Source of the DNA: Actinoplanes siamensis
GTDB taxonomy: Bacteria > Actinomycetota > Actinomycetes > Mycobacteriales > Micromonosporaceae
Length of the DNA: 64,000 nucleotides
Reading direction: 5' to 3'
NCBI RefSeq assembly: GCF_016862395.1
Contig: NZ_BOMW01000046.1
Span: forward strand, 1-64,000
Shown: positions 17,746-26,854 of the stretch, piece by piece
Position numbering within the stretch: the stretch's first letter is position 1
Layout of the letters: each line of letters opens with the position of its first letter
Program-made: the position numbers and the translations under genes
The notes under the pieces: generated by a model
Told to the model about the DNA's origin: nothing
Seen by the model: only the letters and a program-made list of their open reading frames with translations
Databases searched by the model: none

Positions 17746-18200
17746 TGATGCTCGACGGGCTGTACCAGGACATCATCCTGGACCACTACAAGCATCCCCA
17801 CGGGCGTGGCCTGCGCGAGCGATTCGACGGTGAGGCGCACCACGTCAACCCGACCTGCGGGGACGAGATCACCGTGCGGGTCAACGCGGATCTTTCCGAG
17901 ATCTCGTACGACGGTCTGGGCTGCTCGATCAGCCAGGCGTCCGCCTCCGTCCTGCACGAGCTGCTGCAGGGCCGGGACGCGCACGACGCCGGCGAGATCC
18001 ACCAGGCGTTCGTGGAACTGATGCAGGGCCGCGGGCAGGTCGAGCCGGACGAGGAGATGCTCGGCGACGGGATCGCGTTCGCCGGAGTGGCGAAGTTTCC
18101 GGCCAGGGTGAAGTGCGCCCTGCTGCCGTGGATGGCGTTCAAGGACGCGGCGGCGCGCGCCGGCGTCGAGGTGGGCGCGAGCCCGGAGGTGAAGGCATGA
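17745..18200 (+). CDS. sufU: SufU zinc-dependent sulfur-transfer protein
   Basis: A 151-residue protein of the SufU/IscU-like family that accepts persulfide sulfur from SufS. The zinc and sulfur cysteines are seen in NPTCGDE, DGLGCSISQAS and RVKCALLPW, and the SufU-specific insertion before the last cysteine is present. ATG 17745 is taken; ATG 17748 is a neighbour alternative. The stop overlaps the next gene start (ATGA at 18197-18200). Confidence 0.94.
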   Translation: MMLDGLYQDIILDHYKHPHGRGLRERFDGEAHHVNPTCGDEITVRVNADLSEISYDGLGCSISQASASVLHELLQGRDAHDAGEIHQAFVELMQGRGQVEPDEEMLGDGIAFAGVAKFPARVKCALLPWMAFKDAAARAGVEVGASPEVKA

Positions 18201-18709
18201 GCGAACAGACCGATGGGGCACGCACGGTGGCGACCGCCCCGGGCGGCGCGTCCCCGGCCGACGACCAGGTCCCGGCCTGGCTCGAGGAGGAGCGGGCGGC
18301 GGCCGCCGAGCCGGTGGAGGTGCCGACGGCCGGGGTGTCCGCCGCGGCCGGCAAGCCGGCGGACGACCAGCCGGCGCCGGTCAGGAAGGCGTCCGTCGAC
18401 GACATCGAAGAGGCGATGAAGGACGTCGTCGACCCGGAGCTCGGCATCAACGTGGTCGACCTGGGCCTCGTCTACGGCACCCACGTCGACGACGACAACG
18501 TCGCCACGCTGGACATGACCCTGACGTCGGCGGCCTGCCCGCTGACCGACGTGATCGAGGACCAGACCCGGCAGGCGCTGACCACCGGCCCGGGCGGCGG
18601 GCTGGTGCAGGACTTCCGGATCAACTGGGTGTGGCTGCCGCCGTGGGGCCCCGACAAGATCACCGACGACGGGCGTGAGCAGCTGCGGGCGCTCGGCTTC
18701 AACGTGTAG
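18197..18709 (+). CDS. sufT: SufT-like metal-sulfur cluster assembly factor (DUF59/MIP18)
   Basis: A 170-residue protein. The C-terminal 105 residues form a MIP18 domain (DPELGINVVDLGLVYG, then TSAACPLTD with the conserved cysteine), known to help mature Fe-S proteins. The first 65 residues are an Ala/Pro/Glu-rich, probably disordered extension absent from short homologues. Last gene of the suf operon, followed by a terminator hairpin. Confidence 0.9.
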   Translation: MSEQTDGARTVATAPGGASPADDQVPAWLEEERAAAAEPVEVPTAGVSAAAGKPADDQPAPVRKASVDDIEEAMKDVVDPELGINVVDLGLVYGTHVDDDNVATLDMTLTSAACPLTDVIEDQTRQALTTGPGGGLVQDFRINWVWLPPWGPDKITDDGREQLRALGFNV

Positions 18710-18719
18710 GACGTACATC

Positions 18720-18754
18720 CGAAGGACGGTGCGCGTGCAGCGTGCCGTCCTTCG
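18720..18754 (+). terminator. Terminator of the suf operon
   Basis: A perfect 10-bp inverted repeat (cgaaggacgg at 18720-18729, ccgtccttcg at 18745-18754), 11 bases after the sufT stop. Loop 15 bases; only short T-runs follow. The position between the operon end and an independent gene supports termination. Confidence 0.7.
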
Positions 18755-18780
18755 TCATGTTCCGGTGATAGAAACCGGGC

Positions 18781-19536
18781 ATGACTCCGACTCCAACCTT
18801 CCTTGAGCTGGTCACCCTGGTCGAGGAGCGCTCCGCGGCGCTGCGCGCGGCCGCCTCCGCGGCGCCCGACCTGGGCGCCCGGGTGCCCGGCTGCCCGGAC
18901 TGGTCGCTGCGCGACCTGGTCGCCCATCTCGGCGAGGTGCACCGCTTCTGGGCGCTCACGGTCACCGAGGCGGACCCTTCCGGCCCGCCGCCCCGGCAGC
19001 GGCTCGGCAGCACCCTGCCGCAGAGCGACCTGCTGGAGTGGCTCGCCGAGTCGACCCGGATGCTCGGCGCGGCGCTGCGCGCGGCCGGCCCGGAGGCGCC
19101 CTGCTGGTCGTGGTGGTCGCCGGAGGTCGCCCCGCGCACCGCCCACGCGGTGGCACGCCATCAGGTGCAGGAGGCCGCGGTGCACGCGTACGACGCCTGG
19201 GAGGCCCTGGGCAAGCCGGAGCCGCTGCCGGCCGCCGTCGCGGTCGACGGGGTGAGTGAGTTCCTGAGCACCTGCCTGAGCTCGCTCGGGGCGTGGCCGC
19301 ACCGCCCGGCCCGGGTGCGGTACCAGGCGATCGAGGGTCCGGTCTGGACGGTGGACCTGTCCCCGGCCGGGGTGACCCCGGACCCGGCGGCCGGTGGCGA
19401 GCCGGTCACCCGCGTCCACGGGACGGCCAGCGACCTGGTTCTGCTGCTCTACCGCCGGATCCCGCTGGACGCCGTCCGCATCGACGGCGACCGCGAGGTG
19501 GCCGCCCAGCTCCGCGAGTGGTCCCGGATCGACTGA
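18781..19536 (+). CDS. Maleylpyruvate isomerase-family mycothiol-dependent enzyme
   Basis: A 251-residue protein with the DinB-like mycothiol-enzyme fold. The N-terminal block VPGCPDWSLRDLVAHLGEVHRFW and the metal-site segment ARHQVQEAAVHAYDAWEAL supply the three expected metal ligands (His, Glu, His). The C-terminal part matches the MDMPI C-terminal domain. These enzymes use mycothiol as thiol cofactor; the substrate is unknown. It follows the suf terminator with its own short leader. Confidence 0.85.
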   Translation: MTPTPTFLELVTLVEERSAALRAAASAAPDLGARVPGCPDWSLRDLVAHLGEVHRFWALTVTEADPSGPPPRQRLGSTLPQSDLLEWLAESTRMLGAALRAAGPEAPCWSWWSPEVAPRTAHAVARHQVQEAAVHAYDAWEALGKPEPLPAAVAVDGVSEFLSTCLSSLGAWPHRPARVRYQAIEGPVWTVDLSPAGVTPDPAAGGEPVTRVHGTASDLVLLLYRRIPLDAVRIDGDREVAAQLREWSRID

Positions 19537-19589
19537 CCGGAAGCCCGCCGGGAGCGTGAGAGATCGATGTTCGCGCATAGGATTCGGGC

Positions 19590-20447
19590 GTGGACACCTT
19601 CAGCGCTCCTGATGGCACCCGGCTCGCGCTGCACCGGGCGGGCCGCGGCGACCCGCTGGTCTGCCTGCCCGGCGGCCCCATGCAAGCGTCCGCCTACCTC
19701 GGCGACCTCGGCGGCCTCTCCGCGCACCGGCTGCTGCTGATCCCCGACCTGCGCGGCACCGGGTCGTCGGCGGTCCCGGCCGACCCGGGCACCTACCGCT
19801 GCGACCGCCAGGTGCCCGACGTCGAGGCGCTGCGCGAGCACGTCCAGCTGGACCGTTTCGACCTGCTCGGGCACTCGGCCGGCGCCACGCTCGCGCTGCT
19901 CTACGCGGCGCGGCACCCCGGGCGGGTGCGCCGGCTGGTGCTGGTCAACCCCAGCCCGCGGGCGGTGAACCTGGAGATCGGCGACCTGGACCGCCGACGG
20001 GTCGCCGAGGAGCGCCGGGGCGAGCCGTGGTTCCCGGAGGCGTTCGCCGCTCTCGAACGCGTGCAGGCCGGCCAGGGCACGCCCGCCGACGGCCGTGCCC
20101 TGGCGCCGTTCATCTACGGCCGCTGGGACGCCGAGACCCAGGCCTATTCGGCACGCGAGGCGGGGCAGAAGAACCGGGCCGCGGCCGCGGCCTACAACGA
20201 GGCGGGCGGTTTCGACCCCGAGGCGGTACGTGCGAGGCTCGCCGCCCTGCCGGCCCCGGTGCTGCTGGTGGCCGGTGAGACCGACCTGCAACTGCCGCCG
20301 AAGCACGCCGCCGAGTACGCGGGCCTGTTCCCGCAGGCCGAGCTGGCCATGGTGCCCGGCGGTGGACATTTCGCCTGGCTGGACGACGCCGCATGGTTCG
20401 TACAGAAAGTCATCGGTTTTCTGGGAAGTCGGTCAACAGCCGGTTGA
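19590..20447 (+). CDS. Alpha/beta hydrolase (proline iminopeptidase-like)
   Basis: A 285-residue alpha/beta hydrolase. The nucleophile elbow is GHSAG in FDLLGHSAGATLALLYA, the oxyanion region is LPGGPMQAS near the N-terminus, the acid is probably the Asp in VAGETDLQLP, and the catalytic histidine is in PGGGHFAWLDD. The cap and LIPDLRGTGSS segment resemble the S33 (proline iminopeptidase) group, but substrate cannot be read. The start is GTG 19590, 53 bases after the previous gene. Converges with the MFS gene. Confidence 0.85.
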   Translation: MDTFSAPDGTRLALHRAGRGDPLVCLPGGPMQASAYLGDLGGLSAHRLLLIPDLRGTGSSAVPADPGTYRCDRQVPDVEALREHVQLDRFDLLGHSAGATLALLYAARHPGRVRRLVLVNPSPRAVNLEIGDLDRRRVAEERRGEPWFPEAFAALERVQAGQGTPADGRALAPFIYGRWDAETQAYSAREAGQKNRAAAAAYNEAGGFDPEAVRARLAALPAPVLLVAGETDLQLPPKHAAEYAGLFPQAELAMVPGGGHFAWLDDAAWFVQKVIGFLGSRSTAG

Positions 20448-20639
20448 TCGGCTCCGGGCGCTCCGGGCCCGGCGGGTGCCCGGCCCGGTTCGGCTTGACA
20501 TGCCGGGCGACGGGCAGTTCCCCGGCCAGCCGGATCGCGATCTCCCGGAAGTCGGGCAGCTCGTGCGCCCGGAGACGAGCAGCGTCCGCGCGGTGCTCGT
20601 CGCCGGCTCCCACGCGACCTCGATCGCAGGCACCCTGTT

Positions 20640-21884
20640 CTATTTGGCCGCCACCAGCGTCTTCGCCGGCAGTGCCCGGTGCTCGTCGAGCGAGTGCCAG
20701 GCCGAGAAGACGAACGGCGCCAGCGTGACCGCGAGATATCCGATGCCGGCCAGCAGCGCCCCGGTCCGCAGGCCCAGCTCGTCCGCGGCCCAGCCGCCCA
20801 GGACGCCGCCGAGCGGGATGCCGGCCCAGCAGAACGCGATCAGCACGCTCATCACCCGGCCCTGCACGCGCACCGGGATCCGCTCGTAGACGGCCGCCAG
20901 CAGGATCGGGTTGATCGTCGCCATCACTGTGCCGGAGATCGCCGCGATCGCCAGCACCAGCCACATCCGGTCGGTCAGGGCCAGCGCGAACAGCTGTGCC
21001 GGCCCGCCGATCAGGAAGCACACGGCGAACGTGGCCCGGCGGGGCAGGCGTGGCCCGACGATCGTCCACAGGATGTTCCCGGCCACCGCGCCGATCCCGA
21101 ACGCGGTGCCGAGCGCCCCGAGCGCGGCCGGGCCGTGCGGCCCCTCGCGCACCCAGACCGGCACGAACACCGTCGCGAACGCCTGGTCGAAGAGGTTCGT
21201 CGCGAACAGCAGGGACATGATTCCGATGATCAGACGATCCTGCCGTACGTACCGGAAGCCGCTGCGCAGCGCCGCCGCGTACCCGCCCTCCTCGTACTCC
21301 GCCCCGTCCGGGCCGGTGGCGCCGCCCCGCACGAACACCGTGATGAGCAGCGCCGCGAGGCCGAACGTCACCGCGTCGACGAGCAGCACCCGGGCCGGTC
21401 CGACCGCGGCCACCAGGATCCCGGCCAGCGGCAGGCCGAGCAGCGTGGCCACCCGGCTGATGCCGTCGTAGAGGGTGGTGCCGCGCTCGGTGGTCAGCCC
21501 GGCGTCCGCGATCACCCGGGGCAGCAGGGCGCGCTTGGCCGTGTCGCCGAACCCGCGCAACGCCCCGGCCACGACGATCAGCCCGAGCAACGGGTGCAGG
21601 GGGATGCTCTCCTGGGCGGCCAGGAGCGGGATGCCGCTGACCGCGAGCAGGCTGGCCAGGTCGGCGGCGACCGCTGTCGAGCGCGGCCCGGCCCGGTCCA
21701 CGACCGGCCCGCCGAGCAGCCCGGCCAGCACGTACGGCAGCATCTCGGCGAACCCGGCCACCCCGGCCATCAGCGCCGAGCCGGTGCTGGTCAGCACCAG
21801 CCAGGGCAGCGCCACGAAGGTGATCCGGCTGCCGAGCAGCGAGATCGTCTCCGCCGCGAGCAGTCCGGTCAATCCGCGCCTCAC
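20640..21884 (-). CDS. Major facilitator superfamily transporter
   Basis: A 414-residue membrane protein with about 12 hydrophobic segments, beginning RRGLTGLLAAETISLLGSRITFVALPWLVL, typical of MFS_3/enterobactin-exporter-like drug or metabolite exporters. The GTG start at 21884 overlaps the stop of the upstream ArsR-type regulator (GTGA) and has GGAGGGACC before it. The coupling suggests the regulator controls this exporter. The substrate is unknown. Confidence 0.85.
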   Translation of the reverse strand: MRRGLTGLLAAETISLLGSRITFVALPWLVLTSTGSALMAGVAGFAEMLPYVLAGLLGGPVVDRAGPRSTAVAADLASLLAVSGIPLLAAQESIPLHPLLGLIVVAGALRGFGDTAKRALLPRVIADAGLTTERGTTLYDGISRVATLLGLPLAGILVAAVGPARVLLVDAVTFGLAALLITVFVRGGATGPDGAEYEEGGYAAALRSGFRYVRQDRLIIGIMSLLFATNLFDQAFATVFVPVWVREGPHGPAALGALGTAFGIGAVAGNILWTIVGPRLPRRATFAVCFLIGGPAQLFALALTDRMWLVLAIAAISGTVMATINPILLAAVYERIPVRVQGRVMSVLIAFCWAGIPLGGVLGGWAADELGLRTGALLAGIGYLAVTLAPFVFSAWHSLDEHRALPAKTLVAAK

Positions 21885-22435
21885 CGGTGGTCCCTCCTCG
21901 ACGCCTGCTTGCTCGCCACGAACCGCGGAAACACCTGCCACTGCACGACGACCTGTTCCGTTCCGGCGCCCGGCCCGCCCGGCTCGTCCGCGGAATAGGC
22001 GCTGACCAGCGCCCCGATCCGGGACAGCAGATCGACCGCCTGCGCCGGGGTCAGCCGCAGGGTGTGGTCGCCGATGCCGACCGCGGGCTGCCACTCCGGC
22101 TGCAGCTCCGCGGCGGCGCCCAAGAACTCGTGCAGCCGCTGGAAGCCGTCGGCCGCCGCGGCGCGCAGGTGGCCCGCGTTGTCGTTGCGCCGCACCACCG
22201 GACGCCACCAGCGTTCCCGCCCGGCGGCGCGTCCCGGCACGTCCTCGACGAAGCCGTAGGCCGCGAGCTGGCGCAGGTGGTAGCTGGTCGTCCCGGACGA
22301 CTCGCCGAGCCGTTCCGCGAGGCGGGTGGCAGTCGACGCGCCGTGCTCCCGGAGCAGGGCGAGCATGCGGACACGAAGCGGGTGGGCCAGGCCGCGCAGC
22401 GAGTGCGGACCGAGCGCGCCGGTGGGTGCGGGCAT
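21881..22435 (-). CDS. ArsR-type winged-helix regulator
   Basis: A 184-residue protein. The N-terminal HTH reads LAHPLRVRMLALLREHGASTATRLAERLGESSGTTSYHLRQL, the ArsR/HTH_20 type, followed by a C-terminal region also found in regulators next to MFS exporters. No cysteine metal site is evident in the HTH. It probably represses its own operon with the downstream MFS gene, to which it is coupled by GTGA. Confidence 0.85.
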   Translation of the reverse strand: MPAPTGALGPHSLRGLAHPLRVRMLALLREHGASTATRLAERLGESSGTTSYHLRQLAAYGFVEDVPGRAAGRERWWRPVVRRNDNAGHLRAAAADGFQRLHEFLGAAAELQPEWQPAVGIGDHTLRLTPAQAVDLLSRIGALVSAYSADEPGGPGAGTEQVVVQWQVFPRFVASKQASRRDHR

Positions 22436-22497
22436 CGACTCAACCTATCCATGCAAAGAAATCTTTGGAAGATGTCGGTCGATGTGTTCTGCGGGAC

Positions 22498-23193
22498 TCA
22501 GGCCGGTGGCAGGTGGTCGATCACGTTGTAGCGATCGAGTTCCAGGACGCCGTCCGGGTTGCTCGTGAACCGGCTGACCGAGGCGTTGCGCACGGCGCCC
22601 GCGGACCTCTCCACGGCGGCCAGCTCCTCCCAGCCGAGATCCTCGATCACCGCACGGGTCATCAGCACCACGGAGTCGTGCGCCACGACGACCACCCGCT
22701 GCCCGTCGTGCTCCCGGTGCAGATCGTCCAGGAACGCGGTGAGCCGCACCCGGATGTCCGCAAAGGACTCCCCGCCCGGCGGGCGGTACTCCCACGGCCC
22801 CGCCTCGGCCAGCCGCGCCGCCTCGCCCGGATACCGCGCCGCGATCGCCGCCCGGGTCAGCATCTCCAGCTCACCGAGGAGCCGGTCGACGAGCCGGTCG
22901 TCGGTCCGCGGCTCCGGGGTGACCGTCCCGGAGGCCTCCGCGGCGATCCGCCAGGTTTCCCGGGCGCGCAGGTAAGGCGAGGTCACGACCACCTCGGGGC
23001 GCCGGTCCGCGGGCAGCGAGGCCAGCCAGGCGCCGATGGCCCGCGCCTGCTCCTGACCGAGATCGGTCAGTGGGACGTCGGCGTCTCGTCCGCTCACCGC
23101 GGCTTCCAGCAACCCTTGCGCGTCCGCTTCCGGAAAGGCCACATTGGCCAGGCTCTGCCCATGCCGGATCAGGATCAGCTCCGCGACACCCAT
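22498..23193 (-). CDS. Histidine phosphatase family protein
   Basis: A 231-residue protein of the phosphoglycerate-mutase-like branch. The catalytic histidine lies in the N-terminal LILIRHGQSLANV; the second arginine is in VVTSPYLRARETWRIA, and the second histidine is in VVVAHDSVV. All catalytic residues are present. It removes phosphate from small molecules or proteins; the substrate is unknown. It stands alone between the ArsR gene and acVLRF1. Confidence 0.88.
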   Translation of the reverse strand: MGVAELILIRHGQSLANVAFPEADAQGLLEAAVSGRDADVPLTDLGQEQARAIGAWLASLPADRRPEVVVTSPYLRARETWRIAAEASGTVTPEPRTDDRLVDRLLGELEMLTRAAIAARYPGEAARLAEAGPWEYRPPGGESFADIRVRLTAFLDDLHREHDGQRVVVVAHDSVVLMTRAVIEDLGWEELAAVERSAGAVRNASVSRFTSNPDGVLELDRYNVIDHLPPA

Positions 23194-23406
23194 GATCGGA
23201 CCTTATCTGTCACAGTCCGTCGTCGTGAAGCCGCACGAGGTGATCTCCTGTTCCGGAACGCCGGTCCGCGTCGCTGCTGCACGCCCGGGAGACGCGCGGA
23301 AACGGCGGGCAAGAGATGGTGCCCGGCGGCGCGTCCGCGGGAGGTCCGCTCGGGGTGGTGGCCATGGGGCCGGTGCCCCGGACTCCGCCACCGTAGTCTG
23401 ACAAGA

Positions 23407-24039
23407 ATGGGTGAACGGCCGGCCGCCGGCGGCGGGAAATGGGTGGACGTCGCGCCGGAGCGGCTCGAACGGTGGCTGGAGAACTTCGCGGGGCGGCACG
23501 GGCCGTACCGCGAGGACGGTCTGACCCTGATCGCCGCGGACGGCGCCGAGGCGACCCCGCAGGCGCCGCCCGGAGCGGGGGAGCCGGCGACGGTGGCCGA
23601 GCTGATCCGGGCCGCCGTGTCGCCGCGGCGGATCGGGTTGCTGTTGGCCCGCAAGGGCGCGGTGGCGGCTGGCGTCGCGGACGGGGCCGAGCTGGTGTCC
23701 TCCAAGGTGGACACGCACTACGTGCAGGGCCGGACCGCGGCGGGCGGCTGGTCGCAGCAGCGCTTCGCGCGCCGCCGGGACAACCAGGCGAAGGCGGCCG
23801 CCGCCGGCAGCGCCGGCATCGCCGGGCGGATCTTACTTCCGGAGGTACGGACCCTGAGCGCGCTCGTGACCGGGGGCGACCGTGCCGCCGTGGACGCGAT
23901 CCTCGCCGATCGGGCGCTCGCGCCGCTCGCCGCGCTGCGGGCCGGGCGGGTGCTCGACGTCCCGGAGCCGCGCCACGCCGTACTCGTGCATGCCGTCGGC
24001 CTGGCCCGCGCCGTGCCGATCCTGATCCGGGAGCCCTGA
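23407..24039 (+). CDS. acVLRF1-type peptidyl-tRNA hydrolase
   Basis: A 210-residue protein matching the actinobacterial Vms1-like release factor family. The diagnostic stretch is THYVQGRTAAGGWSQQRFA followed by RRRDNQAKAAA, where the glutamine of the GxSQQR loop is the proposed hydrolytic residue, as in Vms1/ANKZF1. The family cleaves nascent peptide from tRNA on stalled 50S subunits. The start is ATG 23407. It stands alone, with no other ribosome-rescue genes nearby. Confidence 0.85.
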   Translation: MGERPAAGGGKWVDVAPERLERWLENFAGRHGPYREDGLTLIAADGAEATPQAPPGAGEPATVAELIRAAVSPRRIGLLLARKGAVAAGVADGAELVSSKVDTHYVQGRTAAGGWSQQRFARRRDNQAKAAAAGSAGIAGRILLPEVRTLSALVTGGDRAAVDAILADRALAPLAALRAGRVLDVPEPRHAVLVHAVGLARAVPILIREP

Positions 24040-24108
24040 GACGGGTCCGGCCGCCGTCCCGCGCCAGGTGCGGGTCGGCGGCCGGGGATCACCGCGCTCC
24101 GGCCGCGG

Positions 24109-25038
24109 TCAGTCGCCCTCCTTGACCGCGCCCGGCGCGAACGTGTCGCACCGCGTCGGGTCGCCCGAGTCGTACCCGGTGCGGAACCACTTCTGGCGGT
24201 CCGCCGACGTGCCGTGGGTGAACTCGGCCGGGTTGATCGTGCCACCGTTGCGTCGCTGAAGTGTGTCGTCGCCGATCTGGCCGGCGGTCTGCAGGCCTTC
24301 CTGGATGTCGGCGTCGGTGATGCTGGTGAAGATCTTCTGGCCCTTGGTGTCGGTGGTGCTGCTCGCGCCCTTGGCCCAGGCCCCCGCGTAGCAGTCGGCC
24401 TGCAGCTCCAGCTTGACCGATTCCAGGTTCGCGTTGCCCGGGTCGGCGTTCTGCGCCTGGCGCATCTTCGCCTCGGTGCCGAGCAGGTCCTGCACGTGGT
24501 GCCCGTACTCGTGGGCGAGCACGTACGGCTGGGCGAACTCGCCCGGCGCGCCCAGCTCCTTGGCCAGCTGCTGGTAGAACGTCAGGTCGATGTAGACCTT
24601 GTCGTCCGCGGGGCAGTAGAACGGGCCGACGCCGGAGTCCGCGACGCCGCAGCCGGTCCTGACCCGGCTGGAGAAGATGTGCGTGGTGGCCTTCTGGTAC
24701 TGCTTGCCGAACGCCTCCGGCATCTCGGTGGCCCAGTAGGCCTGGATCGAGTTGATGTAGAGGACATTGCGGCACTCCATCAACTTCGTCGCGTCCGCCT
24801 GCTTGCACTGCTGGTTGAGATTGGTGTTGTCGCCACTGCCGGAGCTGCCGCCGCCACCACCCAGGTTGTTGATGCCGAAGTAGCCGCCGACCAGGAGCAG
24901 CACCACCGTGACGATGATGCCGGTGAGACCGCCCCCGCCGATCGGGATGGGCAGGCCGCCGAAGCCGCCCCCGCCGCCCGAGCCGCGAGCGTCCTCCACC
25001 TGACTGGTGTCGATCTCGGCGTTCTCATTGAGTTCCAT
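24109..25038 (-). CDS. Neutral zinc metallopeptidase (YpfJ/putative neutral zinc metallopeptidase family)
   Basis: A 309-residue protein. A short cytosolic N-terminus and Gly-rich linker precede one membrane segment (LTGIIVTVVLLLVGGYFGI), then a Gly/Ser linker and an extracytoplasmic domain. The zinc motif is HEYGHHVQDLLG within VLAHEYGHH, and FYCPADDKVYIDLTFY is typical of the family. Such proteins are conserved but little studied. Monocistronic, divergent from the ABC-F gene. Confidence 0.9.
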   Translation of the reverse strand: MELNENAEIDTSQVEDARGSGGGGGFGGLPIPIGGGGLTGIIVTVVLLLVGGYFGINNLGGGGGSSGSGDNTNLNQQCKQADATKLMECRNVLYINSIQAYWATEMPEAFGKQYQKATTHIFSSRVRTGCGVADSGVGPFYCPADDKVYIDLTFYQQLAKELGAPGEFAQPYVLAHEYGHHVQDLLGTEAKMRQAQNADPGNANLESVKLELQADCYAGAWAKGASSTTDTKGQKIFTSITDADIQEGLQTAGQIGDDTLQRRNGGTINPAEFTHGTSADRQKWFRTGYDSGDPTRCDTFAPGAVKEGD

Positions 25039-25216
25039 GCCGTCCTCACTTCGCCACGGTTGCCCCGCGTGTACCCGATGATCTTGCCGCTTAATCGGGT
25101 GGGAGGTGCCGCCGCCGGGCGGGTAGGATGGCGCGGTGCTGCTCCGCGAAGGCTGACCTGCCGATTTCCCAGTTGCGCCCCGAGTCAGCCCGATCCCCGA
25201 GAGCGAGAAGCCTTAC

Positions 25217-26821
25217 ATGATCACCGCCACCGGACTGGAACTCCGCGCCGGCGCGCGCATCCTGATGTCCCCGACCACGCTGCGGGTGCAGCCCGGCGAC
25301 CGGATCGGCCTGGTCGGCCGCAACGGCGCCGGCAAGACCACCACGCTCAAGGTGCTGGCCGGCGAGGGCGTGCCCTACGCGGGCCAGGTCGAGCGGACCA
25401 GTGAGATCGGTTACCTCCCGCAGGACCCGCGCACCGGCGATCTGAACGTGACAGGTCGCGACCGGGTGCTCTCCGCCCGCGGGCTGGACACCATCCTCGC
25501 CGAGATGCAGAAGCTCGAGGTGCAGCTCGAGGAGAGCTCCGAGGACAAGCTGGTCCGGCGGTACGGGCAGTTGGAGGACCAGTTCTCCGCCCTCGGCGGC
25601 TACGGCGCCGAGGCCGAGGCCGCCCGGATCTGTGCGAACCTGGGCCTGCCCGACCGCGCGCTCGCGCAGACCATCGGCACCCTCTCCGGCGGTCAGCGCC
25701 GCCGGATCGAGCTGGCCCGCATCCTGTTCGCCAACTCCGGGCAGAACGGCAAGGGCATCCTGCTGCTCGACGAGCCGACCAACCACCTGGACCAGGACTC
25801 GATCGCCTGGCTGCGCGGCTACATGGCGCAGCACAAGGGTGGCCTCGTGGTGATCAGCCACGACGTCGAGCTGCTCGACGCCGCGGTCAACAAGGTGTGG
25901 TATCTGGACGCCAACCGCGCCGTGGTCGACATGTACAACATGGGGTGGAAGACGTATCTGGAGGCCCGCGAGACCGACGAGCGCCGCCGCCGCCGGGAGC
26001 GCGCGAACGCGGAGAAGAAGGCCGGCGCCCTGCTGGCCCAGGCCGACAAGATGCGGGCGAAGGCCACCAAGACGGTAGCCGCGCAGAACATGGCGAGGCG
26101 GGCCGAGAAGCTGCTCGGCGGCCTGGAGGAGGTCCGCGCCTCGGACAAGGTGGCCAAGGTGCGCTTCCCGAGCCCGGCGTCCTGCGGCAAGACGCCGCTG
26201 ACCGCGACGGGGCTGTCGAAGTCGTACGGGTCGCTGGAGATCTTCGCGGATGTCGACGTGGCCGTGGACCGCGGTTCCCGCGTCGCCATCCTGGGTCTCA
26301 ACGGCGCCGGCAAGACCACGCTGCTGCGGATCCTCGGTGGCCTGCTGCAGTCCGACACCGGTGAGGTGCGCCCGGGCCACGGCCTGCGGCTCGGCTACTA
26401 CGCCCAGGAGCACGAGACGCTGGACGTGGACCGCACCATCCTGGAGCACATGCGCAGCGCCGCGCCCGAGCAGACCGACACCGAGCTGCGCAAGATCCTG
26501 GGCGCGTTCCTGTTCTCCGGCGACGACGTGGACAAGCCGGCCGGCGTGCTCTCCGGCGGCGAGAAGACCCGGCTGGCGCTGGCCACCCTGGTCTGTTCCG
26601 GGGCGAACGTGCTGCTCCTCGACGAGCCGACGAACAACCTCGACCCGGTCAGCCGGGAGCAGGTGCTGGACGCGATCGCCAACTACCCGGGCGCGATCGT
26701 GCTGGTCAGCCACGACGCGGGCTGCGTGCAGGCGCTCAAGCCGGACCGGGCGATCCTGCTGCCCGACGGCGACGAGGACGCGTGGAGCGACGACTTGCTG
26801 GAGCTTGTCGAGCTCGCCTGA
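25217..26821 (+). CDS. ABC-F family ATPase
   Basis: A 534-residue protein with two ABC cassettes and no membrane domain, so an ABC-F translation factor or resistance-type ribosome protein. Cassette 1 has GRNGAGKTT, LSGGQRRRIELA and LLDEPTNHLD; cassette 2 has GLNGAGKTT, LSGGEKTRLALA and LLDEPTNNLD. The charged linker between them (RRRRERANAEKKAGALL) corresponds to the P-site tRNA interaction motif. By position it matches Rv1473. Antibiotic resistance cannot be inferred from the sequence alone. Confidence 0.92.
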   Translation: MITATGLELRAGARILMSPTTLRVQPGDRIGLVGRNGAGKTTTLKVLAGEGVPYAGQVERTSEIGYLPQDPRTGDLNVTGRDRVLSARGLDTILAEMQKLEVQLEESSEDKLVRRYGQLEDQFSALGGYGAEAEAARICANLGLPDRALAQTIGTLSGGQRRRIELARILFANSGQNGKGILLLDEPTNHLDQDSIAWLRGYMAQHKGGLVVISHDVELLDAAVNKVWYLDANRAVVDMYNMGWKTYLEARETDERRRRRERANAEKKAGALLAQADKMRAKATKTVAAQNMARRAEKLLGGLEEVRASDKVAKVRFPSPASCGKTPLTATGLSKSYGSLEIFADVDVAVDRGSRVAILGLNGAGKTTLLRILGGLLQSDTGEVRPGHGLRLGYYAQEHETLDVDRTILEHMRSAAPEQTDTELRKILGAFLFSGDDVDKPAGVLSGGEKTRLALATLVCSGANVLLLDEPTNNLDPVSREQVLDAIANYPGAIVLVSHDAGCVQALKPDRAILLPDGDEDAWSDDLLELVELA

Positions 26822-26823
26822 TC

Positions 26824-26854
26824 CGATGCCGTTGATCCAGGATCAACGGCATCG
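26824..26854 (+). terminator. Terminator after the ABC-F gene
   Basis: A near-perfect palindrome of two 15-base arms (cgatgccgttgatcc at 26824-26838 and ggatcaacggcatcg at 26840-26854) around one base, starting just after the ABC-F stop. A functional hairpin would open the centre. A probable rho-independent terminator with a weak tail (tcagttgtc). Confidence 0.75.

Noticed and set aside
20448..20639. Minus-strand frame tail (LPDFREIAIRLAGELPVARH) in the gap between the hydrolase and MFS genes
   Set aside because: It reads somewhat like protein, but its upstream part is antisense-like or out of frame within the MFS gene and no start fits. A decayed gene fragment is possible but not supportable.
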